DNA from: Saccharothrix sp. S26
GTDB taxonomy: Bacteria; Actinomycetota; Actinomycetes; Mycobacteriales; Pseudonocardiaceae
Assembly: GCF_021390395.1 (NCBI RefSeq)
Contig: NZ_JAJUWT010000011.1
Location: 62,001 to 126,000 of the forward strand
Reading direction: 5' to 3'
DNA length: 64,000 bases
In this document: positions 8,831-18,012 of the stretch, piece after piece
Position numbering within the stretch: position 1 is the first letter of the stretch
Layout of the letters: the number at the start of each line of letters is the position of its first letter
Made by a program: the position numbers and the translations under genes
The notes under the pieces: generated by a model
The model's database searches: none
Told to the model about the DNA's origin: nothing
Seen by the model: only the letters and a program-made list of their open reading frames with translations

Positions 8831-9221
8831 GTGTCTCCTTGAGGCTCGCGAGGGTAGCCCGTTGGTGTGGTTCAAGGCGGCGGTCCGTGTCGCACGGGGA
8901 GCTACTTGGCAGAGTGCTCCACACCGAGACGACAGGAATCAGCCGAACATTAGCCGATCGTGTTCATCCGATCGAGGAAGGGCAATACCGCGAGTAGCAC
9001 TGCCTGCCAGCAGCGAAGACACCCGCAATCCCTCCACAATGGATGATCGAATCATATTCGACGGTCTGTCGGGCCCGAATCCGGGGCTCCTGTTTCGACA
9101 GTCCACGAACGGGTGCGCGACCCCGCGGTGACGACGTCCGCGCAGCTCAGACGGTCCACAGTGGAATGCACGTATTCCGCGTCGACCCGGTTTCGACGCC
9201 ACACCGTTGCCGAACGGTGAC
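8831..9221. other. Gene-free gap with reduced GC content
   Basis: No convincing gene. The segment around 8935-9080 is visibly richer in A/T than the rest of the window. The heptamer CCGATCG occurs twice (8954-8960, 8968-8974) with a 7-bp spacer, which could be a regulator site in front of the surface-protein gene. Open frames here show no recognisable protein pattern. Confidence 0.4.
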
Positions 9222-10433
9222 CTACGCCACCAGCGCGGACGGCGTGACCGGGCGGATGTCGCCGACCCGCAGCGACGTGCCCGGCAGGCACAGGTCGCGA
9301 GCGGTCGGCGGCTGGCCGGTGAGCATCCACTTGACCAGCGCCGCGAGCTGGAACGAGATCAGCGGCGGCACGGCGTCGCCCAGGTGCCGGTAGGCGTTGC
9401 CGATCACCGACACGTCGAACCGGAACCGCCGCGGGAAGCCCTGGAGCAGCGCCATCTCCCGCACCGTGCACAGCCGGTGCTGCTCGGGGTGCGCGTAACG
9501 GCCGTTGCCGACGTGCCCGCACTCCCGCTTGATCGTGCGCGCCGGCTCGTCCCACCACATCCGGCCGTACACGTCCGGGTGGGAACCCCACTTGCCCTCT
9601 TCGATGATCTTGCGCTGGGCCGGGTTCAGCAGCAGCTCCGCGGGCGAGCCCACCAGGTCGCCCCACGACCCGCCGTCGGCCGGGATCGCGCGCATCCGGT
9701 CCAGCGACCGGTCCCGGCGGAACGACGGCGACACGTGCATCGCGTCCTCCGGGTGCGCCTGACCCGCCTCCACCGGCGGCAGCTTGCCGATCGCCCGCCG
9801 CACCGTCACCGCGCCGGGCCGCACCTCCCAGCCCTGCCACAGGTCCTCCAGCGTGCGCAGCGGCACGCCCGAGTCCACCGCCACCACCATCGCGCGCTCG
9901 CGCAGCTGCGGCAGCCCGAAGCGGGAGAGCATGTGCGTGCTCGCGTCCACTTCGTACCCGATCTCCAGCAGCTGCTCGACCAACCCGTCCAGGTGGTGGC
10001 GCTGCTTGCCCTTCACCAGCTCGCGCGCGTTCTCCAGCACCAGCACGCGCGGGCGGAACTCGGCCACGTACGCGGCCACCCGGCCGACCAGCGAGTTGCG
10101 CGGGTCGTCACGCAGGTGGTTGGCCGGCGCGATCCGGGTGAAGCCCGAGCACGGCGGGCACGCCACCAGCACGTCCAGCTCGCCGCGCCGCAGGTTCCAC
10201 ACCTGCCGCAGCACGGCCGGGTCGAGCCGGCCCAGGTCGACCTGCAACGGGTCGACGCCGATGTTGTCGCGGTAGATCCCGTTGCAGCGCAACGACCCCA
10301 GCCGCGACGACGGCTTGCCGATCTGCGCGTCGGCCGCGCCCACGATGGTGAAGTCGCGGTGCGCCTGGAAGCCGAGGCTCATGCCACCGGCGCCGGAGAA
10401 CAGGTCGACGACTTTGAAGGTGGGTCCGCGCAC
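9222..10433 (-). CDS. DNA (cytosine-5-)-methyltransferase
   Basis: Motifs appear in the canonical order: DLFSGAGGMSLGF (SAM binding), PPCSGF with the catalytic Cys, LENARELV, LPQLRERA, a variable target-recognition part, then TVREMALLQGFP and GNAYRHLGDAVPP. It methylates C5 of cytosine in a specific but unknown target sequence. Starting at GTG 10433 gives 403 residues and a normal short N-terminus (RGPTFKVVDLF). An ATG at 10511 with GGGAG upstream would add 26 poorly conserved residues. No restriction endonuclease is recognisable beside it, so it may be an orphan methylase or belong with the divergent HEAT-like gene. Confidence 0.9.
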   Translation of the reverse strand: MRGPTFKVVDLFSGAGGMSLGFQAHRDFTIVGAADAQIGKPSSRLGSLRCNGIYRDNIGVDPLQVDLGRLDPAVLRQVWNLRRGELDVLVACPPCSGFTRIAPANHLRDDPRNSLVGRVAAYVAEFRPRVLVLENARELVKGKQRHHLDGLVEQLLEIGYEVDASTHMLSRFGLPQLRERAMVVAVDSGVPLRTLEDLWQGWEVRPGAVTVRRAIGKLPPVEAGQAHPEDAMHVSPSFRRDRSLDRMRAIPADGGSWGDLVGSPAELLLNPAQRKIIEEGKWGSHPDVYGRMWWDEPARTIKRECGHVGNGRYAHPEQHRLCTVREMALLQGFPRRFRFDVSVIGNAYRHLGDAVPPLISFQLAALVKWMLTGQPPTARDLCLPGTSLRVGDIRPVTPSALVA

Positions 10434-10509
10434 CGCGTGATCGTACGGTGAGCGCCCGGGCGAGTGATCCCGCCGGTACCGATGGCCGAGATCGCGTACG
10501 TTGCGCGCC

Positions 10510-11328
10510 ATGGAGCTCCCACCTGCGTGGCAACGGCCGGACCCGTTGCGTGGACTGGAGGACATGCCCTGGTCGGTGCTCGCCCACGGGGCGGGCGTGG
10601 ACGACCTGATGCGCCGGGTCGTGCACGGCGAGCGCGTGACGCGCGAGGTGGCCTGCGAGGCCCTCGCCGCCAGGCTGCTGGTCGACGACACGGTGTCCGA
10701 GGCGAGCGTGTGGGCCGTGCCCTTCCTGGTGGAGATGGGCGCGAGCTACCGGGTGCCCGCGGACAGCCGCGATCGGGTGATCTTCCTGCTGGCCGCGATG
10801 GCCCTGGCGAGCGCCGGTTTCACCGACGACGGCAAGCGCACCCGGCGCCGGTGGAACGTCCTGGGCCGCGAGCTGCCCCGCCGTCCCCCGGACTGGATCA
10901 CGCAGACGCGCCACGAGGTGGCCAAGGGCGCGCCGAAGGTGTTCGAGGCGCTGGCGGGCGCGGAGGTGGCGTGCTCCATGGCGCTGGCCATCGCGGTGCC
11001 CGAGGTCGTGCCGCGGCACGTGGTGGCCGTCGCCGAGGACCTGGCCTCCGCCGACCGCTCGCCGCGGCTGCTCGCGCTGGCCGCGCGGGTCGCGCTGCAC
11101 CTGGTGTGCGGGACGCCGGTGACGCCGGCGCTGCTGCGCGCCACCGCGCAGTGCAACCCGGACCTGCTGCGCGCCTACCGGGACAAGGCCTACCCGCCCA
11201 ACCAGCCGCCGGCGGTGACGTTGCAGCTGATGGGCTACCGGTACGCCTTCCTCGCCGCGTACGAGGGAACGGTCTCCGGGGACTCGAGTTCCTTCAACGG
11301 CGAGGAAGGCGTGACGATCACGCCGTGA
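10510..11328 (+). CDS. HEAT-repeat-like hypothetical protein
   Basis: About 272 residues, nearly all helical, with no enzyme motif and no signal peptide. The pattern PWSVLAHGAGVDD ... VWAVPFLVEMGA resembles the HEAT-like solenoid proteins common in actinobacteria that begin with W..L.HAYG.A.D and contain A.PFL..L. ATG 10510 has no ribosome-binding site. It is divergent from the DNA methyltransferase, and the alternative methylase ATG at 10511 overlaps this start in CCATGG. The 3' end overlaps the convergent ATP-grasp gene by 11 bp. A scaffold role is inferred only from the fold. Confidence 0.6.
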   Translation: MELPPAWQRPDPLRGLEDMPWSVLAHGAGVDDLMRRVVHGERVTREVACEALAARLLVDDTVSEASVWAVPFLVEMGASYRVPADSRDRVIFLLAAMALASAGFTDDGKRTRRRWNVLGRELPRRPPDWITQTRHEVAKGAPKVFEALAGAEVACSMALAIAVPEVVPRHVVAVAEDLASADRSPRLLALAARVALHLVCGTPVTPALLRATAQCNPDLLRAYRDKAYPPNQPPAVTLQLMGYRYAFLAAYEGTVSGDSSSFNGEEGVTITP

Positions 11329-12754
11329 CGGCGGTCGGCTCCGCCACCACGACCTTGGCGGCGGCCGCGCCGTCGGCGACCGGCACCGCGGGCTCCAGGG
11401 GGCCGAGCGCGGTGCCCCACTCCTGGTCGGCCAGGGCGAACGCGGCCACCGTCAACGCCACCACCGGGCGGCCGAGCGGGAGCTGGTCGGCGTAGAAGTC
11501 CAGCTCCAGCCGCGCGCCCAGCGGTGACGGGCGCAGCCGCAGCACGCCGTGCGGCGTCTCGTCGGGGTGCGCGAACCGGCACGACCACTCGGTGAACACG
11601 ATCGAGCGCTCCACGACCTCGGTCGGGTGTACCGCGCGCACGTTCGCGCCGACCGAGCCGTGCCGGTAGTCGTCCGCGGCGGAGACCAGCAGCTCCTCGA
11701 ACTCGATGGACGACACGCCGAGGTCGTGCCCGGCGACCAGGGCGACCTGCACCAGCGCCAGCGGCAGCTGCGGCAGGGCGTCCTCGAAGCACACCATCGC
11801 GCCGCCGTAGCGGGTGTTGATCTCGGTCGGCAGGAACCCGTCGGCGGTGGCGATGCCGTCGAGGGTGAACGTGCCGCGGTAGTCCACGGTCTCGCGCAGC
11901 CGCTCCCCGACCCGGCGGGCCAGGTTGCGCATCTCCTCGCGGATCCACGCGGGCGGGTCGTAGTAGGACGCGCAGCCCGCGTACAGGAACCGGGCCTGGC
12001 CCGCGCGGCGCGGCACGACCATCTCGATCGGCCGCAGCACGGCGGTGCCGTCCGGGAACACGATCCCGTGCACGCTCACCGGGATGCCCTCCAGGAACGG
12101 CATCACCCGGACGAAGTCGCACTTGGCCGCGAGCACGTCGAACGCGTCCTGCGCCTCCTGCCGGTCCCGGACGCGGCGCACGAAGTTCGCGCCGCCGTTG
12201 ATCGCCGGGCCGTCACCGGACCAGACCACGCCCGCGCCGCGGTCCAGGCTCTCGGTCGCGGCCCACAGGCCCTCGAAGTCCAGGCCGAGCACGACGGCGG
12301 GCGCGCGGGGCGCGGACAGCTCGTCCCACAGGGCGTCGATCGTCGTCTTGTTCTCCAGCTCCACCCACTCGGGGCGGCGGGCGTTGAGCACCGGGCGGCC
12401 GGCGAACTCCGGCGTGTGCACGTACGGGGTGCTGATCACCAGCGCCTCGCACCGCGGGTCGAAGTCCTCCAGCACCTCGCGGACCTTGCGGTTGGGCGAG
12501 GTGAGCAGCTTGGTGAGCCGGTTCTGCTCGACCGCGACGAAGCCGCCCGCGATGCCCAGCGGCACCCAGCGGGCCACGTCCGAGTCGTGCAGCGGCGCGT
12601 GGTCGTCCGTCGACAGCACGAGCGTATGGCGAGCGCCCAGCTGGTGCAGCTCACCGGCGCGACTACTCAACCGAGTGCCGCCCGCGAGCACGACCAACCG
12701 GTCGCCGAACAGGGTGCCGAGGCGCGCTTGAAGCGCGGAAAGGACGTCATCCAT
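11318..12754 (-). CDS. ATP-grasp family ligase-like protein
   Basis: A 478-residue protein. The N-terminal third (DRLVVLAGGTRLSSRAG) looks like a pre-ATP-grasp domain. The middle carries the ATP-grasp core with DYRGTFTLDGIAT and PTEINTRYGGAM, where Glu and Asn match metal-ATP ligands of the fold. The overall plan resembles PGM1-type peptide ligases, which join amino acids or peptides through acyl-phosphates, but the substrate is not evident. ATG 12754 has only a weak ribosome-binding site. No transporter or obvious precursor peptide is adjacent except a small gene of unknown kind 150 bp upstream on the same strand. Confidence 0.65.
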   Translation of the reverse strand: MDDVLSALQARLGTLFGDRLVVLAGGTRLSSRAGELHQLGARHTLVLSTDDHAPLHDSDVARWVPLGIAGGFVAVEQNRLTKLLTSPNRKVREVLEDFDPRCEALVISTPYVHTPEFAGRPVLNARRPEWVELENKTTIDALWDELSAPRAPAVVLGLDFEGLWAATESLDRGAGVVWSGDGPAINGGANFVRRVRDRQEAQDAFDVLAAKCDFVRVMPFLEGIPVSVHGIVFPDGTAVLRPIEMVVPRRAGQARFLYAGCASYYDPPAWIREEMRNLARRVGERLRETVDYRGTFTLDGIATADGFLPTEINTRYGGAMVCFEDALPQLPLALVQVALVAGHDLGVSSIEFEELLVSAADDYRHGSVGANVRAVHPTEVVERSIVFTEWSCRFAHPDETPHGVLRLRPSPLGARLELDFYADQLPLGRPVVALTVAAFALADQEWGTALGPLEPAVPVADGAAAAKVVVAEPTAVTA

Positions 12755-12904
12755 CGCCGAGAACTCGCTTTATGAGAAGCAGACGAGACAGCCGGCGAGC
12801 GCCGGGTGCCACGCACTGTAGAGGCAGGCGATGGGATCGGCCTAGCACGGTCCGGCAACGACCGGATGAAACTTGCCGATGGGATCAGGGGCGACTGCGC
12901 GAGA

Positions 12905-13138
12905 TCATCGAGCGGCGTCGCGAAGAACCTGGTCAACCCGGTTCAGGAAGGCCCTCGGCCCCTGTGCCTTGGGGAACGGGAGCAGCAGGCCCAGCAGCGT
13001 GTCGTCCACCGACGGTGGTGCGGCGGCCACGATGGCGGCGGCGGTCTCCAGGAACCTCTGCCGCTTCGCCTCGTGCACGGCGTGCTCGGCGAGAACGCCC
13101 TCGATGCTCGTGTGCATGGCTGGATGCGGGTAACTCAC
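12905..13138 (-). CDS. Small hypothetical protein
   Basis: A possible 77-residue helical protein (GTG at 13138) with normal high-GC codon use, including LAEHAVHEAKRQRFLET and LLLPFPKAQGPRAFLNRV. It lies upstream of and on the same strand as the ATP-grasp gene, separated by 150 bp. No ribosome-binding site is clear and no family is recognised. The opposite strand is also open here but gives a less protein-like sequence. The remainder of the 12755-13234 gap shows no other gene. Confidence 0.45.
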   Translation of the reverse strand: MSYPHPAMHTSIEGVLAEHAVHEAKRQRFLETAAAIVAAAPPSVDDTLLGLLLPFPKAQGPRAFLNRVDQVLRDAAR

Positions 13139-13234
13139 TTGGGTTGTATCGGCCCCACCGGTCCCAACCTTTAGGGTGAATTTGCACCGAGTTCAGGTAC
13201 GTGATCGACGCGTCCGACGTGCTGGGATGTCGCC

Positions 13235-14104
13235 ATGCGCGTGGTGGTCACCGGGTCAACCGGGTACGTCGGACGGGTGGTGTCGGCGGAGTTGGCCGCG
13301 GCCGGCCACACCCCCATCCCCTTTTCGGGTGATGTCCGGGTCGGGTCGTTCGAAGAACGGGTCGACGGGCCGGTCGATGCTGTCGTGCACCTGGCGGGTC
13401 TGGCGCGGGTGCGGGAGTCGTTCGCCGACCCGGTGCGGTACTACGACGTGAACGTCGGCGGCACGGTGAACCTGCTGCGCTCACCACCGCCACGGTTCGT
13501 GCTGGCCTCCACGGCGGGCGTGTACGGGTCCGCCGGGGTCGCGACGATCGACGAGGACTGCCCGCGCTCGCCGGTCAACCCTTACGCGGCTTCCAAGGCC
13601 GCTGCCGAGGACGTGCTGGCGTGGGCGGCGGGTGCCGGGCGGGTGAGCGGGGTGTCGCTGCGGTTGTTCAACGTGGCGGGCGGCGGGGACGCCGACGACA
13701 CGCGCGTGATCACCAGGGCTTGCGGGGCCGCGTCCGGGCGGCTGCCGGCGATGGAGGTGTTCGGGGACGGGTCGGCGGTGCGGGACTTCGTGCACGTGCG
13801 GGACGTCGCGCGGGCGTTCGTGACGGCGGTGGAGTGGGGCGGGACGGGCCACGTGGCGCTGAACGTGGGCGCGACGCCCGCGAGCGTGGCCGATGTGCTC
13901 GCTTCCGTGGGCCGGGTGGCGGGTCGGGAGGTGCCGGTCGTGCGGCGGGACGCGCACCCCGGTGAGGCTCGGGAACTGCGCGCGGACACGTCTCGGTTGC
14001 GGGCGTTGGGTTGGGAGCCGGGTTGTTCGGACCTCGAAACCCTGGTCGGCGACCAGTGGGCGACCGAGGGGAGGCGAATCAGAGATCAAAAGATCACAGA
14101 TTGA
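13235..14104 (+). CDS. NAD-dependent sugar epimerase/dehydratase (GalE-like SDR)
   Basis: A 289-residue extended short-chain dehydrogenase. The N-terminal TGSTGYVG binds NAD, STAGVYGS carries the catalytic Ser/Thr region, and YAASK is the YxxxK catalytic pair. It is most like UDP-glucose 4-epimerases and related nucleotide-sugar epimerases, and is shorter than classical GalE (about 330 residues). UDP-galactose is the precursor of UDP-galactofuranose used by the GlfT enzymes in this window, so a role there is possible but not shown. Its stop codon runs directly into a 28-bp hairpin. Confidence 0.8.
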   Translation: MRVVVTGSTGYVGRVVSAELAAAGHTPIPFSGDVRVGSFEERVDGPVDAVVHLAGLARVRESFADPVRYYDVNVGGTVNLLRSPPPRFVLASTAGVYGSAGVATIDEDCPRSPVNPYAASKAAAEDVLAWAAGAGRVSGVSLRLFNVAGGGDADDTRVITRACGAASGRLPAMEVFGDGSAVRDFVHVRDVARAFVTAVEWGGTGHVALNVGATPASVADVLASVGRVAGREVPVVRRDAHPGEARELRADTSRLRALGWEPGCSDLETLVGDQWATEGRRIRDQKITD

Positions 14105-14165
14105 AAGCGTCCTCGCCGGACGGGCAGGTCATCCCGCTGACCTGCCCGTCCGGCGAGGACGCTTT
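14104..14165. terminator. Perfect 28-bp inverted repeat, bidirectional terminator
   Basis: The arms 14104-14131 and 14138-14165 are perfectly complementary over 28 bp with a 6-nt loop (TCCCGC). It sits between the convergent ends of the epimerase and RNase Z genes and overlaps the epimerase stop by one base. The flanks are A/T-rich on both sides, so it can stop transcripts from both directions. The loop and right arm recur at 53161-53203. Confidence 0.85.
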
Positions 14166-14171
14166 GATCTT

Positions 14172-15080
14172 TCAAGTCTTTTCCCCACCATTCCGGTCAC
14201 GACGTCGAGGCAATGGCACGCGGTCGAGGTCGGCGGCGATCACGATCTCGCCGTCGAACACCTCGGCCGCCTCGTCGTGGAACATCCGGGGATCGGTGTA
14301 GCGCTGCGAGAAATGGGTCAGCACGAGCTTGCGCACCCCGCACTCGGCCGCGACCTCGGCCGCCTGGCGAGCGGTCAAGTGGCCGTATTCCACGGCCAGG
14401 GCCTCGTCGCCGTGCAGGAAGGTCGACTCGATGACCAGCATGTCCGCGCCGTCGGCGAGTTCGAACACGCCATCGCACAGCCGGGTGTCCATGACGAAGG
14501 CGAACCGCTGGCCCCGGCGGGGCACGCTGACCTCGTCCAGCAACGGTGGCCGGAGGTCGCGGATCGCCTGGCCCCGGATGCCGTGGGCGGCCAGCAGGTC
14601 GGGGATCATCGTGCGGCCGTCCGGTTCGACCAGGCGGTAGCCGTAGGCGGGCAGGGTGTGGTCGAGGCGGCGGGCCTCCAGGCGGCCGAACGGGCCCTCG
14701 GCGAGCACGCCCGGCTCCGTGATCGGGTGGGCGCGGACGTCGGCCACGTCGTGGAACGAGCTCGCGTGCCGGAGCCGGTCGAAGTACTCCGCGCCCTCGG
14801 CCGGGAAGTGGGCGTGCACGGTGTGCGGCACGCGGTCGAGGGACAGGCGTTGCACGACGCCCGGCACGCCGAGGCAGTGGTCGCCGTGGAAGTGGGTGAT
14901 GAACAGCCTGGTGACGTCGGTGGCGGCCACGCCGGCGCGCACCATCTGGCGCTGCGTGCCGTCGCCCGGGTCGAACAGGAAGCCCTCGGCGTCCCAGCGC
15001 AGCAGGTAGCCGTTGTGGTTGCGGGCGCGGGTCGGCACCTGGCTCGCGGTGCCGAGCACGACCAGCTCTCGTGGTGACAC
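14172..15080 (-). CDS. rnz: Ribonuclease Z
   Basis: A 302-residue metallo-beta-lactamase-fold nuclease that trims the 3' end of pre-tRNAs. The zinc-binding signature [13 protein letters not shown] (about residues 62-74), the Asp in FVMDTR and the His in [10 protein letters not shown] are all in place. The length matches bacterial RNase Z. GTG 15080 is divergent from the serine hydrolase gene whose start is 18 bp away, so their promoters lie within each other's 5' regions. Confidence 0.9.
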   Translation of the reverse strand: MSPRELVVLGTASQVPTRARNHNGYLLRWDAEGFLFDPGDGTQRQMVRAGVAATDVTRLFITHFHGDHCLGVPGVVQRLSLDRVPHTVHAHFPAEGAEYFDRLRHASSFHDVADVRAHPITEPGVLAEGPFGRLEARRLDHTLPAYGYRLVEPDGRTMIPDLLAAHGIRGQAIRDLRPPLLDEVSVPRRGQRFAFVMDTRLCDGVFELADGADMLVIESTFLHGDEALAVEYGHLTARQAAEVAAECGVRKLVLTHFSQRYTDPRMFHDEAAEVFDGEIVIAADLDRVPLPRRRDRNGGEKT

Positions 15081-15097
15081 GTGGCAGAGTCTGCGGC

Positions 15098-15919
15098 ATG
15101 GAGAGCTTGCAGGCGGTGTCGTCGTGGCCCGTGGACACCGCGGCGACGGCCGTGGTCGACGCGCGGGGCGAAGTGCTGGGCACGCACGGGCCGGTCGACC
15201 ACCGGTTCCCGCTGGCGTCGGTGACCAAGCTGCTGACGTCGTACGCGGTGCTGGTGGCGGTGGAGGAGGGCGCGGTCGAGTGGGACCAGCCGGCCGGGCC
15301 CGAGGGGTCCACGGTGCGGCACCTGATCGCGCACACGTCCGGGTTGGCGTTCGACTCGGCCGACGTCCAGGCCGCGCCCGGGACCAAGCGGATCTACTCC
15401 AACACGGGCTTCCAGGTGCTCGCCGACTTCGTGGAGGCGGCGACGGAGATCCCGTTCGCGCGGTACCTGGCGGAGGCGGTGTTCGAGCCGCTGGGCATGA
15501 CGTCGTCGGAGTTGACGGGTTCGGCGGGCGCGGGCGGCGTGTCCACGGTCTCCGACCTGGTGCGGTTCGCGGCGGAGGTGCAGTCCCCGAAGCTCGTGTC
15601 GGCCGATCTCGTGGCGGAGGCGACGACGGTGGCGTTCCCGGGGCTGCGCGGCGTGCTGCCGGGCTTCGGGTTGCAGAAGGAGAACGACTGGGGCCTCGGG
15701 TTCGAGATCCGGGCGGCGAAGTCGCCGCACTGGACCGGCTCGGCCAGCTCGCCCCGCACGGTCGGGCACTTCGGGCAGAGCGGCACGTTCCTGTGGGTGG
15801 ACCCGGACGCCGAGGTGGCGTGCGTGGCCCTGACCGACCGGCAGTTCGGCGAGTGGGCCGCGACGGCGTGGCCCGCGTTCACCGACGGCGTGCTGGCGGA
15901 GTTGGGCCGCACCCGCTGA
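15098..15919 (+). CDS. Serine hydrolase (beta-lactamase class C/penicillin-binding-protein-like)
   Basis: A 273-residue protein with the nucleophile motif S41-V-T-K44 (LASVTKLLT), a YSN triad (IYSNTGF) and a GHFGQSG element in the place of KTG. No signal peptide is visible at ATG 15098, so it is probably cytoplasmic. Members of this group include esterases, D-aminopeptidases and lactamase-like hydrolases; the true substrate cannot be predicted. It is short compared with class C beta-lactamases (about 360 residues). Confidence 0.82.
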   Translation: MESLQAVSSWPVDTAATAVVDARGEVLGTHGPVDHRFPLASVTKLLTSYAVLVAVEEGAVEWDQPAGPEGSTVRHLIAHTSGLAFDSADVQAAPGTKRIYSNTGFQVLADFVEAATEIPFARYLAEAVFEPLGMTSSELTGSAGAGGVSTVSDLVRFAAEVQSPKLVSADLVAEATTVAFPGLRGVLPGFGLQKENDWGLGFEIRAAKSPHWTGSASSPRTVGHFGQSGTFLWVDPDAEVACVALTDRQFGEWAATAWPAFTDGVLAELGRTR

Positions 15920-16032
15920 CCGAGCGCAAATAGCCGACCGAACCGCGCAATTTCTCGACAACCTCTTGTGATGCAGCGCACAGCCCGCCTAGGGTCACGT
16001 CGCCCTGCCGGCACGAGAGAAACGAGACCCCG

Positions 16033-18012
16033 ATGCCGCGGATGTCCGCCAGGTTCGGCTTGGTCGTGGCGGTGGTGGCGGCCGGGCTCGCGACGCCCGC
16101 CGCCCAGGCCGCGCCCGCACCCGTCGTCACCCGGGCCGCGCTGGACCCCGCGCTCGTCGCCGGCCGCGGCGCGGACGTGGCGTTCGTCGAGCAGGAAGCC
16201 GAGAACGCCACCACTACCGGCACGGTCATCGGCCCCGACCGCACGGCCTACGCGCTGCCGTCCGAGGCGTCCGGCCGCACGGCGGTCCGGCTCGCGCCCG
16301 GCGAGCACGTCGAGTTCACGCTCCCGGCGGCGGCGAACGCGATCACCGTCCGCTACAGCATCCCGGACGCCCCGACCGGCGGCGGCATCACCGCGCCCCT
16401 GGACGTGACGGTGAACGGCAAGCACCGCAAGACGATGACGCTCACCTCGCAGTACGCCTGGCTCTACAACCAGTACCCCTTCACCAACGACCCGAACGCC
16501 GACCTGCTGCACCCGGACTGGTGGATCACCGAGTGCGCGTGCGTGCCGGCGCAGACCACGCCCGCGCCCGTGATCGCGAAGCCGTTCCGCCCCAGCCACT
16601 TCTACGACGAGCAGCGGCTGAAGCTCGGCAAGACCTTCCGCGCCGGCGACCGCGTCCGCCTCACCGCCCCCGCCGGCACGAACGCCGAGTGGACCGTGAT
16701 CGACCTGCTGGACTCCGAGCTGGTGCCCCCGCCGCACGTCACCCCGCGCGCGGCCAACGTGCTGCTGTTCGGCGCGGACCCGACCGGCCGGCGCGACTCG
16801 GCCGACGCCGTCGACCGCGCCATCGCGTTCGCCAGGCGGCACCGGCTCCCGGTGTACCTGCCGCCGGGCACCTTCCAGGTCAACCGGCACATCGTCGTGG
16901 ACGACGTGACCATCGAAGGCGCGGGCAACTGGCACACCGTGGTCAAGGGCCGTCAAGTCACGCTGCCGACCCCCGCACCGGACGGCTCCGTCCACACCGG
17001 GGTCGGCTTCTACGGCAAGCCCGCGGCCGAGGGCGGCAGCCGCGACGTCCACCTGCGCGGGTTCGCCATCGAGGGCGACGTCCGCGACCGCGTGGACACC
17101 GACCAGGTCAACGGCATCGGCGGTGCGCTGAGCGACTCCACCGTCCACGGCCTGCACATCCGCCACACCAAGGTCGGGTTGTGGTTGGACGGTCCGATGT
17201 CGAACGTGTCGATCACCGGCAACACGATCGTCGACCAGGTCGCCGACGCGCTCAACTTCCACACCGGCGTCACCGACTCCCTGGTGCGCCACAACTTCAT
17301 CCGCAACACCGGTGACGACGGCCTCGCCATGTGGTCCGAGCACCAGCAGAACGCGCGCAACCGGTTCGAGCGCAACACCGTGCAGTCGCCCGTGCTGGCC
17401 AACGGGATCGCGCTCTACGGCGGCACGGACAACACCGTGGTCGGCAACCTGGTCGCCGATCCCGTGCGCGAGGGCAGCGGCATCCAGCTCGGGACGCGGT
17501 TCGGCGCGCAACCGTTCACCGGGCAGGTGCTGGTCACCGACAACACCACCGTCCGGGCGGGCACGTTCGAGCTGAACTGGCGGATCGGGCTGGGCGCGAT
17601 CTGGTTCTACGCCCTGGAGGCCGACATCGACGCGGACGTGCGGGTGGTCGGCAACCACTTCCTGGACAACACCTACAACGCGATCATGCTGGTCAGCGAG
17701 TGGTCGGTGAAGGACCTGCACTCGATCACCAACGTGCGCTTCGAGGACATCCGGGTCGACGGCACGGGCACGTCGGTGGTGAGCGCGCGTGCGGCCGGCT
17801 CGGCGACGTTCGAGAACGTGGACGCCCGCAACGTCGGCGCGGTGCCGGTGAACAACTGCGGCGCGTTCGGCTTCCCGGCCACCGGCTCGGAGTTCTCGCT
17901 GACCGACGCCGGCGGCAACGACGGCTGGCTGGCGCCGTGGCTGCTGCCGAACACCATCACCTGCGACGACCGCCCACCGGCCGTGCCACCGCCACCGCCG
18001 TCACGGTGGTGA
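16033..18012 (+). CDS. Secreted alpha-1,3-glucanase-like (GH87-type) parallel beta-helix protein
   Basis: A 659-residue exported protein: signal peptide about residues 1-30, then a CBM-like sandwich (VEQEAENA, SIPDAPTGGG, LTSQYAWLY), a linker DLLDSELVPPP, and a right-handed beta-helix rich in N-containing turns (TGNTIVDQVADALNFHTG, NTGDDGLAMWSE). This arrangement is the one seen in mycodextranases/alpha-1,3-glucanases of family GH87, which attack fungal cell-wall glucan. The paired Asp in NTGDDGLA is a plausible catalytic site. The stop TGA abuts the stop of the convergent dehydrogenase gene. Confidence 0.75.
   Translation: MPRMSARFGLVVAVVAAGLATPAAQAAPAPVVTRAALDPALVAGRGADVAFVEQEAENATTTGTVIGPDRTAYALPSEASGRTAVRLAPGEHVEFTLPAAANAITVRYSIPDAPTGGGITAPLDVTVNGKHRKTMTLTSQYAWLYNQYPFTNDPNADLLHPDWWITECACVPAQTTPAPVIAKPFRPSHFYDEQRLKLGKTFRAGDRVRLTAPAGTNAEWTVIDLLDSELVPPPHVTPRAANVLLFGADPTGRRDSADAVDRAIAFARRHRLPVYLPPGTFQVNRHIVVDDVTIEGAGNWHTVVKGRQVTLPTPAPDGSVHTGVGFYGKPAAEGGSRDVHLRGFAIEGDVRDRVDTDQVNGIGGALSDSTVHGLHIRHTKVGLWLDGPMSNVSITGNTIVDQVADALNFHTGVTDSLVRHNFIRNTGDDGLAMWSEHQQNARNRFERNTVQSPVLANGIALYGGTDNTVVGNLVADPVREGSGIQLGTRFGAQPFTGQVLVTDNTTVRAGTFELNWRIGLGAIWFYALEADIDADVRVVGNHFLDNTYNAIMLVSEWSVKDLHSITNVRFEDIRVDGTGTSVVSARAAGSATFENVDARNVGAVPVNNCGAFGFPATGSEFSLTDAGGNDGWLAPWLLPNTITCDDRPPAVPPPPPSRW

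Noticed and set aside
7556..8842. Long plus-strand open frame across the thioester protein gene
   Set aside because: It is the antisense of the surface-protein gene; its Val/Gly/Arg-rich translation is the mirror of Thr- and Pro-rich codons, while the minus strand has signal peptide, thioester motifs and ribosome-binding site.
8939..9202. Possible 87-residue minus-strand gene in the AT-richer gap
   Set aside because: No ribosome-binding site, no family pattern and unusual composition; more likely an upstream regulatory region.
13893..15077. Long plus-strand open frame over the RNase Z gene
   Set aside because: Antisense shadow; the minus strand carries the HxHxDH signature and full RNase Z length.
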